A stretch of 64,000 bases of DNA. Source: Oscillospiraceae bacterium (lineage in GTDB: Bacteria > Bacillota > Clostridia > Oscillospirales > Oscillospiraceae). Both the position numbers and the translations under genes were made by a program. This document shows, piece after piece, positions 15,445 to 24,336 of the stretch (position 1 is the stretch's first letter; every line of letters begins with the position of its first letter). The DNA is taken from positions 1 to 64,000 of the forward strand of contig JAHAWY010000013.1 in NCBI GenBank assembly GCA_018385135.1, written 5' to 3'. The notes beneath the pieces are model-generated. The model was not told where the DNA came from. It searched no databases and was given only the letters and a program-made list of their open reading frames with translations.

Positions 15445-16347
15445 TTATCCGTGTATGTTCCGGTAGAATTTCATGTTTTTTATAATCAGATCCGACTTCC
15501 ACCAGTTTTTGCTGATGTGCCACTGTTCAGGGTAACATCCCCAGTCCCATGTAACTGCCCATGTTCCATCTGATTCCTGTGTTTCGGAAATAAAGCGGCA
15601 CTCAAAATCGCAAAGCTCCTTATTTTCTTCGTAGAAACGGCTGCTCTGAGAATGAATGAACAACGACGGTTTGCACACATATTCCGTTGCCCACACGGAA
15701 GTATCCGTTGTCAGAATATGCTTAATTTGTATTTTAAGCAAACGTTCAAATTCATTTAAATCAATTACCGTTGACTCACAGTCGAACAAATATTCATACA
15801 GTTCCACAAAGCAGGAAGCCGTGTGCATAGATTCCATCGGACAGTTTGCTTTGAAATAAGCGTATGCCTCCTTTAAAAGTGTTTGAGCTGTTCTGTATAG
15901 GCGGCTTTCAGGGTTTTCATAGCAAAGAATAAAGCCAACCATTGATGCAGTTGGATTATAATTGATTTCCTGTGCAGGAACATAATTCCACCACGGAGCA
16001 TGAGGATGGCTGTCGTTGGAGGGGATCGTATTAAGCCAGTAATGCCCATCAAAACAGTTTGTATTTTCTAAATATCGGAGAATTCCCCGAATAATCGGAT
16101 GCGCTTTTTGCTTCAAATTGATTTCACGGATAATTTCAGTTGCCGCCCATGTCTGAAGCGGAGAAGAGTTTGGATTCCAGCAATCCGCTTCCAGCGCATG
16201 ACCGAAACCACCATCCTCATTCTGGTAGCTCGCAAGGACATTCAATACATTTTCTTGGCTTCCATTTTCAAACAAATACTGCCATCTTGCCAGATCTAAG
16301 GGTCTGGCATTTTGATAAATAAACCTCTGAGCGCTCTTTATATCCAT
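15445..16347 (-). CDS. Terpene-cyclase/prenyltransferase-like alpha-toroid protein
   Basis: 300 residues from the ATG after ACGGAGG (the track start is 31 codons longer). The QNEDGGFGHALEADCW segment near residue 45 and later DGTWAVTWDWG resemble the QW repeats of squalene cyclase and prenyltransferase alpha/alpha toroids. Trp- and His-rich and without a signal peptide. It lacks an obvious DxDD motif, so catalysis as a cyclase is doubtful. Its base composition is more AT-rich than all its neighbours, which suggests acquisition by transfer. Alone in its transcription unit. Confidence 0.5.
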   Translation of the reverse strand: MDIKSAQRFIYQNARPLDLARWQYLFENGSQENVLNVLASYQNEDGGFGHALEADCWNPNSSPLQTWAATEIIREINLKQKAHPIIRGILRYLENTNCFDGHYWLNTIPSNDSHPHAPWWNYVPAQEINYNPTASMVGFILCYENPESRLYRTAQTLLKEAYAYFKANCPMESMHTASCFVELYEYLFDCESTVIDLNEFERLLKIQIKHILTTDTSVWATEYVCKPSLFIHSQSSRFYEENKELCDFECRFISETQESDGTWAVTWDWGCYPEQWHISKNWWKSDLIIKNMKFYRNIHG

Positions 16348-16559
16348 CGCCGTTTCCTCCGTGAATTCTTGTTTTTTGTCTATTCTATCATGGATTACAG
16401 CTATCTTCAACGATTGGTGGATCGCCGGAATTTGAACTATCAATACTTTAAGTTAATTGGAACCACGCGGTCGGGAGCTATTGCATATTTTTCTGCAAGG
16501 TGCTATGATATTAAATTAAGGGACAGCATTTCCGCATTTTGATGAAGGGAGGAGCTTTT

Positions 16560-17237
16560 ATGCTGGGAATAAGCGGCGCAGGCGTTAACCTTAACAACCA
16601 ATCCGGACACCGCGTTATGACGCGCTATCCGCGCATAGCCCGCAGCACAGCGCCGAACTTTGTCTCAACAAGCACGTCTCAAGCCTCCGCCGGTCACCCA
16701 AGCTCCGCGTCCGCTCAGTTTCAAGACGGCTTTAAAAAATCGCCCTCCTTCTCCGACCTTGGTAAGGCAAGCGCGGGAGTATATTACAAGCCGAGCCCGA
16801 CCGACGCAGAGGAAAACGCGCCAACTCAAGAAAGCGCCCGTGCGGAAGAAGCAGGCGCCGACACAGAGAGCAAAAGCGCTGCGGAAACAGCTCAGGAGGA
16901 GGAATGCCAAACCTGCAAGGAGCGCCGCTATCAGGACGGTTCGGACGATCCGGGCGTTTCCTTTAAAGTCCCCGGTAAGATAGCCAAAAGCGTTGCCGCC
17001 TCCGCCATACGCGCACATGAGCGTGAGCACGTTACACGCAACGCCGCCGAAGCTCAGCGCGAAGACCGCGAGGTCATCAGCTCCAGCGTTGTTTTGCATA
17101 CGGGCATCTGCCCCGAATGCGGAGAACTCTACTACTCCGGCGGTACAACGCGCACCGTTACCGCCGCAGCATACAGCAAGACGATGGACTCCGCCGCCGA
17201 TTTTCACGGCAGGCGCGTGCTTGACCTTAACGTTTAA
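16560..17237 (+). CDS. SprA-like protein with HExxH and two CxxC pairs
   Basis: 225 residues; start chosen at ATG 16560 with GGGAGG seven bases upstream. The first 115 residues are low complexity, rich in Ser, Ala, Glu, and look disordered. The second half has CQTC near residue 118, then SAIRAHEREHVTRNA (HExxH plus acidic downstream residues) and CPECGELYYSGG near residue 187. The HExxH context resembles the SprA-type putative metalloprotease domain, while the CxxC pairs could form a zinc ribbon. There is no signal peptide. The role is unknown. Confidence 0.6.
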   Translation: MLGISGAGVNLNNQSGHRVMTRYPRIARSTAPNFVSTSTSQASAGHPSSASAQFQDGFKKSPSFSDLGKASAGVYYKPSPTDAEENAPTQESARAEEAGADTESKSAAETAQEEECQTCKERRYQDGSDDPGVSFKVPGKIAKSVAASAIRAHEREHVTRNAAEAQREDREVISSSVVLHTGICPECGELYYSGGTTRTVTAAAYSKTMDSAADFHGRRVLDLNV

Positions 17238-17243
17238 AATCTA

Positions 17244-17282
17244 AAGCACAGGAGACCGAAAAGACGGTTTCCTGTGTTTTTT
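17244..17282 (+). terminator. Terminator after the HExxH gene
   Basis: Arms GCACAGGAGACCG and CGGTTTCCTGTG followed by six T residues; good rho-independent form. Confidence 0.85.
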
Positions 17283-17322
17283 CTCAAAGGCTCAAACATA
17301 TTCATAAAAGCACCGCGTATGC

Positions 17323-17358
17323 AAAAGAGACCGCGCCGAAAGGAGCGGTCTCTTTTTT
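17323..17358 (-). terminator. Terminator after the PilZ gene
   Basis: Arms AAAGAGACCGC and GCGGTCTCTTT around a 10-base loop, lying right after the minus-strand PilZ stop; a T run follows on the minus strand. Confidence 0.85.
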
Positions 17359-17361
17359 GAT

Positions 17362-18060
17362 TTAGCTTATGCCGCGGCGGCGCTGGATTTCAACGCGCTG
17401 CTGCGCGAACAAGGCTTGGCAGAGCTTATCGCTCTCTTTCTCGTCCATTTTTTCAAATTCACAGCCGTACAGCCGTCCCGCGACCTGATGCTGCATAACG
17501 CGGCGAACTCGGCAAATAACGGTGAAGCGGTGCGGGCTTTCACCAATACTAAAGCCCGAAACCCTGAGCCTTGAATCGACCTTGAAAAGGCATTTATCAA
17601 CATCAATCGCAAAAAGCAGACCCGAAAGGCTGACGTTTGTCACCGTGCCTTGGTATACGGTATCCACCAGCGTGTCTATTTTATCCTCCTCTTCGAGGGG
17701 GCTTATTCTGGCTGCCGAGTTACTCTTTACTCTGAAATAGCCGCGCCTTTCATGCTCTCCGAGACAGCGCAGCTCGTCAACACGCCAAAACTGGTCATGG
17801 ACGATGTATACTCTGCCAAAAAGCCCTAAAAAGCCGAGCTTTGTATTAACAAGGCTTATTTTTATCTCCGTACCCGGCGTTATCTTTGGCATATCACCGC
17901 CGCCGGAAGCGCTCAACTCAACAGTAAGGCAAGGCTCGGTGCGCACATCCTTTAGTTTGCCGACAGCAATCAGGTCGTTATCCGCCGAATATATCTCGCA
18001 CGCCGAGTCAATATAGTTTACAAGTTTGCCGGGTACCAATTCATCACCGCCGTTCGCCAT
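17362..18060 (-). CDS. PilZ domain c-di-GMP-binding protein (YcgR-like)
   Basis: 232 residues. The N-terminal half (about residues 10-100) is a YcgR-N-like beta domain. The PilZ signature follows: ERRGYFRV (RxxxR) near residue 104 and NVSLSGLLF (the D/N-x-S-x-x-G part) near residue 143. Such proteins bind cyclic di-GMP and slow flagellar motors or affect surface structures. It lies 38 bases after the EAL-HDOD gene, probably in one transcript, so both ends of c-di-GMP signalling are linked. Confidence 0.85.
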   Translation of the reverse strand: MANGGDELVPGKLVNYIDSACEIYSADNDLIAVGKLKDVRTEPCLTVELSASGGGDMPKITPGTEIKISLVNTKLGFLGLFGRVYIVHDQFWRVDELRCLGEHERRGYFRVKSNSAARISPLEEEDKIDTLVDTVYQGTVTNVSLSGLLFAIDVDKCLFKVDSRLRVSGFSIGESPHRFTVICRVRRVMQHQVAGRLYGCEFEKMDEKESDKLCQALFAQQRVEIQRRRGIS

Positions 18061-18098
18061 GCTGGTTTAATAAAAATGATATGCGCTGCAAACGCCTG

Positions 18099-19334
18099 TC
18101 AGCGCGTCGTTTCCTCGCTTGGAGCTGTAAGCTCAGACCAGATCTCGTTGACATACTCGACTGCCTCGATGTATTTGGATTTGATTATATCCTCGCCGAC
18201 CTGAAGCATATCGACATATTGCTGAACTTCCTTCCATTTTCCCTTTTCATAGGCAATGCAGAGCGCGAGCAGCTCACCACACTTGCCCTCCTTGCCCATA
18301 AGACCGTCCTTTAGCTCATCGGAAAGCGGAAGCTGCGCAATAGCGCTGTCTATCGGAACTTCGAGCAGCAGACCGAGGGTCGAAAACATACCAAGCATAT
18401 ATGCCTCTGCACGGGCGATGGGGAAAGAAGGAATAAACTGCGAAACTTCCTGACAAAAAACCGCACGCAGGAAAGAAAGCTTGATAAGCTCATCAGTCAT
18501 GCCGCCGTCATCGGAGAAGCTAAGCAGATATATCCACTGCTTGAGCTGACCGAGTCCAAGGATGGTAAGCGCCTGCTTAACGTCCTTAACCCTGTTCGGC
18601 AGAGCAAAATATGCGGAGTTAACAAGCTTTAAAAGAGAAAACGCAAGCGTAACATCAAGGGAAATTATCTGCGCTATTTCGTCAAAGTCAGGTATTTCCT
18701 TGGAAATCGCCGCCATAAGCCGGAAGAAGTTCGATTGCAGATGATCCATTTTGTGAACCTTGGTCGAAACCATTTCCGAAACGCTCTCACCTTGAATGAA
18801 GTCGCATCCGTAAGCAACGGCAAGCTCTCTTGCCTCGGAGGAATTAATGCCGTAGGCGGCAAGCTGCTTGTTGAAGCTTTTGGCAAGCTTGCACAAAACG
18901 TCGATGCTCTCGCTCTTAATGTCGGAAAAATCAACTTTGATTATGTCTATCTCCGGCAGAACATTCAAAAAACGGCGGTTAAACTCAAAGCCCATTATCG
19001 CCACGCGGTAGCCGTTGCTTTTATAGCGGCTGACGATAGCTTTTGCCTCGGGGTTGACAAGGATGCTCTCCTCGATTTGGATAACAAGCTTTTTCTCATC
19101 AAAAACCCTCGGAATATCTTTCATAAGGAGGTTAGGCGTGAAAGTGAGAAAGCAATCTTTTCCCGCGAGAAAGCTATCAGTATCAAGCTCAGAAAAGAAC
19201 GTGACAATAGTGTTTGCCACGCGAGCATCACGTTTGTTATAAAGAGAGCTTGCATCCTGGTAATATACCAACTCATACGCGGCAAGCTTTTGGTTGCGAT
19301 CCAAAATCGGCTGTCTTACGATATGGGTCTCCAT
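18099..19334 (-). CDS. EAL-like plus HDOD domain signalling protein (YuxH/CdgJ type)
   Basis: 411 residues. The N-terminal about 200 residues are a degenerate EAL domain: the start IVRQPILDRNQKLAAYELVY has EL instead of EAL, and the catalytic acidic residues are largely missing, so it is probably not a phosphodiesterase. Residues about 205-400 are an HDOD domain without HD metal ligands. Such proteins regulate motility and type IV pili in other bacteria. Transcribed from a promoter that lies inside the end of the upstream vanY gene. Confidence 0.85.
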   Translation of the reverse strand: METHIVRQPILDRNQKLAAYELVYYQDASSLYNKRDARVANTIVTFFSELDTDSFLAGKDCFLTFTPNLLMKDIPRVFDEKKLVIQIEESILVNPEAKAIVSRYKSNGYRVAIMGFEFNRRFLNVLPEIDIIKVDFSDIKSESIDVLCKLAKSFNKQLAAYGINSSEARELAVAYGCDFIQGESVSEMVSTKVHKMDHLQSNFFRLMAAISKEIPDFDEIAQIISLDVTLAFSLLKLVNSAYFALPNRVKDVKQALTILGLGQLKQWIYLLSFSDDGGMTDELIKLSFLRAVFCQEVSQFIPSFPIARAEAYMLGMFSTLGLLLEVPIDSAIAQLPLSDELKDGLMGKEGKCGELLALCIAYEKGKWKEVQQYVDMLQVGEDIIKSKYIEAVEYVNEIWSELTAPSEETTR

Positions 19335-19434
19335 ACCTTTTCCCCCTTTGTTATTGTGAGTCCCGATAAAGCAAGGGCGGTTATTTTGCTTTGATCACCT
19401 TGAACTCTATTTCTAATTCAAGCTCCGGCTTTAC

Positions 19435-19463
19435 ATTATATACCACTTATACAAATTCTTCAA
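19435..19463 (-). promoter_or_regulatory. Promoter of the EAL-HDOD gene
   Basis: On the minus strand TTGAAG (19463-19458), a 17-base spacer and TATAAT (19440-19435). The -35 overlaps the last codons of the vanY gene. The resulting leader of about 95 bases can form two short hairpins but has no GEMM-type c-di-GMP riboswitch that I can see. Confidence 0.65.
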
Positions 19464-20223
19464 GGCAAATACCCATTGAAACCATAGCCGTTGCGTTGAC
19501 CTGACCAACATAGCGGAAGTGCCACGGCTCCCAAAGAATTCCCGTTTCCTTTTCCTTTGCGTTGGGATAGCGCTCAACAAAGCCGTATTTCGCGGCGTTT
19601 TCAATGAGCCATGAATACGCCGGACTCTGCGCAAAGCTCTCGTCAAGCTCGGTAATGCCCGTAGTTAAAAAGTCGATTGCCAAGCCGGTGTGATGCTCGC
19701 TTGCTCCCGGCGGTTGAAGATACCGGTTTGCATATATCCTTGCAGCCTCTTCGCCGTAGCCTTGATTGCGAAAATCGGCACATTTGTTTTCATAAAGGGC
19801 ACGCTGCTCGGCAACATTTCTGTAAGCGGAGCAAGGCGTTAGCACTATCCCCGCCGCCGCCGCGTCATCTATCATTTTTTGAAGCTGCTCGGCAATGCGG
19901 TAGTCCACGCGAACGCCGCCAAGTTCCTTTAGATCCACGGTGAAATCTGCGGGAAGATAGTTATCGCGGTTTACGAGAATGAGCATCCACTCGTCGTTTT
20001 CCTCAACAGCAGGCGAAACTGTCGCCGGCAAGTTCGAGCGGTCTGCTTTGTCCTCCTCTTTGAGACTCAGCGGGTCTATCGTTATCATAACGCCTACAAG
20101 GCAGCAAAGAGAGAAGGAGAAAAGCGACATGGCTATGAGCATTCTTGCCATCCTTTTGTTCTTTAGCCCCTGCTTTCTGGTTTGTTCCTCCTGCTCGAGA
20201 AGCCTGCGGCGATGTTCATTCAA
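19447..20223 (-). CDS. D-alanyl-D-alanine carboxypeptidase, M15B (VanY) family
   Basis: 258 residues. One membrane anchor lies at about residues 27-47 after a basic N-terminus, so the catalytic part is outside the cell. Zinc peptidase motifs are SAYRNVAEQRALY near residue 134, EHHTGLAIDF near residue 177 and EPWHFRYV near residue 236, with the SxHxxGxAxD and HxxH arrangement of VanY/DacY. It trims the last D-Ala of peptidoglycan stem peptides. It overlaps the FlhB-like gene by four bases, a conjunction I cannot explain functionally. Confidence 0.92.
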   Translation of the reverse strand: MNEHRRRLLEQEEQTRKQGLKNKRMARMLIAMSLFSFSLCCLVGVMITIDPLSLKEEDKADRSNLPATVSPAVEENDEWMLILVNRDNYLPADFTVDLKELGGVRVDYRIAEQLQKMIDDAAAAGIVLTPCSAYRNVAEQRALYENKCADFRNQGYGEEAARIYANRYLQPPGASEHHTGLAIDFLTTGITELDESFAQSPAYSWLIENAAKYGFVERYPNAKEKETGILWEPWHFRYVGQVNATAMVSMGICLEEFV

Positions 20224-20531
20224 GACTCATTACCTCCCCCAACATTTCCAGAGGCGGCGCTCATGCCCTTGAACTTGGCAGCGGCCGAAAGAATGCTGCA
20301 ATAAACCTTAGCGATAATCTCGTAAAGCTCCGCGGGGATATTTTTCCCCACGTCGAGCATACACAGCATTGACGCGACACTGTCGTCCCTGTAAACAGGA
20401 ATGCCCTGCTGCTCGGCAATATTGATGATGCGCTCTGCGACCGAGCCGTAGCCGGAGGCTATTACGACCGGCGCCATGTCCTGCCCGATGTCATATTTGA
20501 GGGCAGCGGCCTTAATATCAGATTTTGACAT
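20220..20531 (-). CDS. FlhB C-terminal-domain-like protein (YlqH family)
   Basis: 103 residues from the ATG that has AGGAGGG nine bases upstream; the track start is longer. The sequence matches the cytoplasmic domain of the flagellar export switch FlhB: AAALKYDIGQDMAPVVIASGYGSVAERII followed by GIPVYRDD and LDVGKNIPAELYEIIAKV (quoted in parts). The NPTH autocleavage site and the membrane part are missing. In Bacillus the same pair occurs as ylqG-ylqH, a FliK-like protein plus FlhB-C. Function is unknown. It overlaps the preceding gene's stop by 14 bases. Confidence 0.85.
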   Translation of the reverse strand: MSKSDIKAAALKYDIGQDMAPVVIASGYGSVAERIINIAEQQGIPVYRDDSVASMLCMLDVGKNIPAELYEIIAKVYCSILSAAAKFKGMSAASGNVGGGNES

Positions 20532-21978
20532 CGACACCGACCCTCCTGTACGGCAGTGATTTAAAAACCTCCATGAGAGAACGCTCATTATCCAATGGAG
20601 ATACCGAGCTGCTGCCCATGTGGTAGCCCGTCCCGTAAACTATTCTGGGCAAAGCGCGTACAACGCTGTCAAAGCCCTGCTCATAGCCCTTAGGGCAGTA
20701 GAGCGAAAAATCTATCGTATTGTTATAAACCAGAAACTCGGTTTCAAAGCGGCCAACGCCGTCTATATCGATTACCATCAGCAGGTGCAGTCCCTTTTCC
20801 GCCCCCTGCGGGAGATCGCGCTCATCGCATTCGGGATTGATCCAAACCTCGGCGAAAGCGCGCATATCGTCCTGCACAAGCGGAAGAATGAAGTGCAAAA
20901 GCGGGGTGAAGCTGCAAGGCGAGGAAAGCAGGCTATGAAGCATTTTTTCTATTTTAGCGGTATCCGTTGCGCTTAGCTGCTCGCTCTGCGTCTGCCGGGA
21001 GATAAGCTTAATGAGCATGGACATAACGTCGCTGCCATCGTCAGTTCTTCCTTCGGGATTTATGAAGTCAAAGCCATCGGGGGTATTCTTAATGTAGTTT
21101 AGCCCCTCTGAGCCGCGAAGCCGACCAACGAATTTTTCAAACAGCTCGTTAAACACTTTTTTATCCTCTTGGGATAACAGTTGACGAAAGCGGTAAGCGG
21201 ATTCGGCGGCAAAGTCGGTGTTGGAGTTGTATCTGGAGAGGTTATATGTAAGGATGGAGAGAACCTTGCTTATCTTTGACGTAAACAGTATACTATCTTC
21301 AATCTCTTTAATCAAGCCAATAGTTTCTGACTTCAGCGATTGAAATTCCTCTCCCGCGTTTTCCGCTCGAAAACCGGCAATGAGTCTATCGAGCCGTTCG
21401 GAGATGGCTTTGCTTGCGCCGAGCTTCTCTCTGAGAAAGCAGAGGTTATTGGTAATGGATTCAAGAATGTCCTTGTGGTTTCCCATGCTGTTTATGGAGC
21501 GCAGCAGCCGGGCGATAGACTGCTGAACCTCCGGTCTGTCATGCTCCTTTTCGCTGACATACCGCAGAAAGTCAAACAGTTCACCCTTAAAAGCGGTTGA
21601 TTCCTGCTCCTGCCGCTGCATTTCCTCAACAAGCTGCTCAGGTTTGATAAGCAGAGACTCGAAAATGCTTTCTATCTCCTTTGACACGGTGTTGTTGTTT
21701 GCGGGAAGAAGCTTGAAAAGCTCCTCAAGCATAAAAATGTTTTTGAGGTAGGAGGCGGTGACGGTTGGGTCTTTCAGAAGGTCGAGCAGGAGATTAGGAG
21801 CTTCGCCGTTTTCCGGCATACCGTTATTCTGCTTTAAAAGCTCGCTTTGGTTATGCGTTTGGATGACCTTAGTCGTGTTCTGGATGCTGAACGCGCCTGT
21901 CGGGTCAATGCCCGGTTTGGGCATTGCAGCCTGGTTTTTGTTTACCAACGGCGTTGTAACTCGTAAAAACTCCGGCAC
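20518..21978 (-). CDS. Large YlqG/FliK-like protein of unknown function
   Basis: 486 residues, starting at GTG 21978 which is seven bases after GAGGAGG. Residues 90-330 are mostly helical and charged. The C-terminal about 110 residues (FAEVWINPECDERD and later LLMVIDIDGVGRFETEFLVY) resemble the FliK hook-length-control C-terminal domain. With the downstream FlhB-C protein it forms a FliK/FlhB-like couple, as ylqG-ylqH in Bacillus. No flagellar structural gene is in the window. The N-terminal Asn/Gln/Pro-rich stretch looks disordered. Confidence 0.6.
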   Translation of the reverse strand: MPEFLRVTTPLVNKNQAAMPKPGIDPTGAFSIQNTTKVIQTHNQSELLKQNNGMPENGEAPNLLLDLLKDPTVTASYLKNIFMLEELFKLLPANNNTVSKEIESIFESLLIKPEQLVEEMQRQEQESTAFKGELFDFLRYVSEKEHDRPEVQQSIARLLRSINSMGNHKDILESITNNLCFLREKLGASKAISERLDRLIAGFRAENAGEEFQSLKSETIGLIKEIEDSILFTSKISKVLSILTYNLSRYNSNTDFAAESAYRFRQLLSQEDKKVFNELFEKFVGRLRGSEGLNYIKNTPDGFDFINPEGRTDDGSDVMSMLIKLISRQTQSEQLSATDTAKIEKMLHSLLSSPCSFTPLLHFILPLVQDDMRAFAEVWINPECDERDLPQGAEKGLHLLMVIDIDGVGRFETEFLVYNNTIDFSLYCPKGYEQGFDSVVRALPRIVYGTGYHMGSSSVSPLDNERSLMEVFKSLPYRRVGVDVKI

Positions 21979-22012
21979 CGTTTTTCCTCCTCTCACGCTT
22001 CTTTATCGTTTT

Positions 22013-22041
22013 ATTATATCATCATACACCAAATATGAAAA
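22013..22041 (-). promoter_or_regulatory. Possible promoter of the ylqG-like operon
   Basis: On the minus strand a perfect TATAAT (22018-22013) sits 17 bases after a poor -35 (TTTTCA). Position about 35 bases before the GTG start is right. Confidence 0.4.
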
Positions 22042-22132
22042 GAGTTTCAGCTCATTTCTTGGTCGTTCTATTATTTTTAAGTAAAAATGGCTTCACGATA
22101 ACCGCAATTTTGACATTTTCTTTCATATACTA

Positions 22133-22160
22133 TTGCATTTTTTCAGAAATATAGTATAAA
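22133..22160 (+). promoter_or_regulatory. Possible promoter of the che operon
   Basis: TTGCAT, a 16-base spacer and TATAAA (22155-22160), about 55 bases before cheA. I see no sigma-D motif (TAAA-N15-GCCGATAA). Confidence 0.5.
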
Positions 22161-22216
22161 TAGTATTAGTATGCTGGTGTTTTATATCGACACATATTTT
22201 TGGGGAAGGTGAATTT

Positions 22217-24271
22217 ATGAGTACAGACGATTTCGCAATGGATTCGATGCTTGAGGTTTTCATTCACGAAACTAATGAAATGCTCGAACAGCTCGACGAG
22301 ATACTTCTCGACTCCGAAAGGGCTAAGAGTATCACAGACGAAAACATCAACAGTATATTCAGAATAACACACACAATCAAGGGCTCCGCGGCAATGATGA
22401 GCTTCAACACCATTTCCTCGCTTGCTCACACGGTTGAAGATATTTTTTACCTCCTCAGAGAGGATCCGTCGAAGCTCTCCATCGTATTTGACTCCATCTT
22501 TGACCTCGTATTCCAGGCATCAGACTTTTTCAAGCGTGAGCTTGAGAGCCTGCAAAGCGGCGAATACCACGAGGGCGACGCTTCCGCAATCATAGCCAGC
22601 TTAAAGGAACAGGCAGCAATAATAAAGGGCGAAAAGGCTCCCGAAGCAGCCGATGGCGCAGTCAAGACCGCAGCTTCCGCTGATGAGGATATCCCCGCCG
22701 ACATGGCAAAAATCCGTGTCTTCTTTGAGACCGACTGCGGCATGGAGAACATTCGCGCCTTTATGCTCCTCACCCAGCTTCAAAGCTGCTGCGAGAAGCT
22801 CTCCTCTATCCCCGCAAATCCGGAGGCGGACGCAAATCTCTGCGCCGATATCATCGCTAACGGGTTTATCGTTATCTGCAAGCCGCAGCATTCTCTTGAC
22901 GATGTTATCAAAGCAATAGAAAACGCTCTGAACATAAAATCCTATGAGGTCCTTTCAGACGGCAGCGCACCCGTGGAGGAGGAAAAGTCCGCGGCTCAGA
23001 GTCAAGCCTCTCCCGCAGCCGGCAAAGCCGCACCTATTGCAGACAGCACCGCTGCCGCAGTTGCCAAGGTTGAGGCGAGCAACATCTCCAAGGGAGTTAA
23101 GCAGAGCCTTATCAGCGTTAACCAGACCAAGCTTGACCAGCTTATGGATCTCGTCGGTGAGATCGTTACGGCTGAGTCTATGGTCTCCAGCAACCCCGAC
23201 CTTAAGGGGCTGAGGCTGGACAACTTCACAAAATCCGTACGCGAGCTTCGCAAGCTCACCGACGAGCTTCAAGATATCGTCATGTCCATCCGAATGGTGC
23301 CGCTGCAAAGCACCTTCCACAAGATGGACCGCATCGTACGCGACATGGGCAAAAAGCTCGGCAAGCAGGCAGAGCTTGTTACCGAGGGCGGCGACACCGA
23401 GGTTGACAAGACCATCAACGACGCCATCGTTGACCCGCTCATGCACATGATCCGCAACTCCATGGATCACGCCATTGAAATGCCCGAGGAGCGTGTAAGA
23501 CTCGGCAAGCCCGAAATGGGTACGGTTTCCCTCACCGCCAAAAACACCGGCGGGGAGATCCTTATCACCGTTGCCGACGACGGCGCGGGTCTTGACCCGG
23601 AAAAGCTTCTCGCCAAGGCGAAAGCAAACGGCATTCTCACCAAGCCCGAAAGCGCGTATACCGAAAAGGAAATATTCAACCTTATCATGCTGCCGGGCTT
23701 CTCCACCAACAAGCAGGTAACGGAATACTCAGGCAGAGGCGTCGGCATGGACGTTGTTAAGAAGAACCTTGAGCAGGTCGGCGGTACTATCTCCATTGCA
23801 AGTGAAAAGGGCAAGGGAACTACCTTCACCATCAAGATCCCGCTCACTCTCGCCATTGTTGACGGCATGAACATCGCAGTCGGCGACAACATCTTCACCG
23901 TCCCGATTACAGCCATCCGCCAGTCCTTCAAGATTTCCGACGAATCCCAGATCATCGTCAACGCCGACGGCTCGGAGATGATTGTTCTTCGCGGCGACTG
24001 CTATCCGATCTACCGACTGCGTGATCTCTACAATATCGAGTCCGGCACGGATGTTGTCACCGAGGGCATTATGATTCAGGTGGACAGCAACAGCTCCGGC
24101 TTTTGCATCTTCGCCGACGAGCTGCTCGGTGAGTATCAGGTCGTCGTCAAGCCCTTCCCGATATTCCTTAACAAATACGACCTTAAAAATCACGGCCTTT
24201 CCGGCTGCAGCGTTCTCGGTGACGGCAGCATAAGCCTAATTCTGGACGTAAACAGTCTCACAAACGACTGA
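22217..24271 (+). CDS. cheA: Chemotaxis sensor histidine kinase CheA
   Basis: 684 residues with the full CheA layout. P1 Hpt domain at residues 6-110 with the phosphorylated histidine in RITHTIKGSAAMM; a P2-like domain near residues 165-245; an Ala/Glu linker; P3 dimerisation near 290-350; the kinase domain with N box HMIRNSMDHAI, G1 DDGAGLD and G2 GRGVGMDVVKKN; and a C-terminal CheW-like P5 domain. It phosphorylates CheY and CheB in response to chemoreceptors. GGGGAAGG precedes the start. No CheY or receptor gene follows here. Confidence 0.97.
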   Translation: MSTDDFAMDSMLEVFIHETNEMLEQLDEILLDSERAKSITDENINSIFRITHTIKGSAAMMSFNTISSLAHTVEDIFYLLREDPSKLSIVFDSIFDLVFQASDFFKRELESLQSGEYHEGDASAIIASLKEQAAIIKGEKAPEAADGAVKTAASADEDIPADMAKIRVFFETDCGMENIRAFMLLTQLQSCCEKLSSIPANPEADANLCADIIANGFIVICKPQHSLDDVIKAIENALNIKSYEVLSDGSAPVEEEKSAAQSQASPAAGKAAPIADSTAAAVAKVEASNISKGVKQSLISVNQTKLDQLMDLVGEIVTAESMVSSNPDLKGLRLDNFTKSVRELRKLTDELQDIVMSIRMVPLQSTFHKMDRIVRDMGKKLGKQAELVTEGGDTEVDKTINDAIVDPLMHMIRNSMDHAIEMPEERVRLGKPEMGTVSLTAKNTGGEILITVADDGAGLDPEKLLAKAKANGILTKPESAYTEKEIFNLIMLPGFSTNKQVTEYSGRGVGMDVVKKNLEQVGGTISIASEKGKGTTFTIKIPLTLAIVDGMNIAVGDNIFTVPITAIRQSFKISDESQIIVNADGSEMIVLRGDCYPIYRLRDLYNIESGTDVVTEGIMIQVDSNSSGFCIFADELLGEYQVVVKPFPIFLNKYDLKNHGLSGCSVLGDGSISLILDVNSLTND

Positions 24272-24336
24272 TCCCTCAAGGAAAAGCACGGCAGACGCAA
24301 AAAGCGGCAAATCACAAGAAAGGATAGGTCTAAACT

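Noticed and set aside
19335-19430. c-di-GMP riboswitch in front of the EAL-HDOD gene
   Set aside because: The leader forms simple hairpins only; the conserved GEMM bases are missing.
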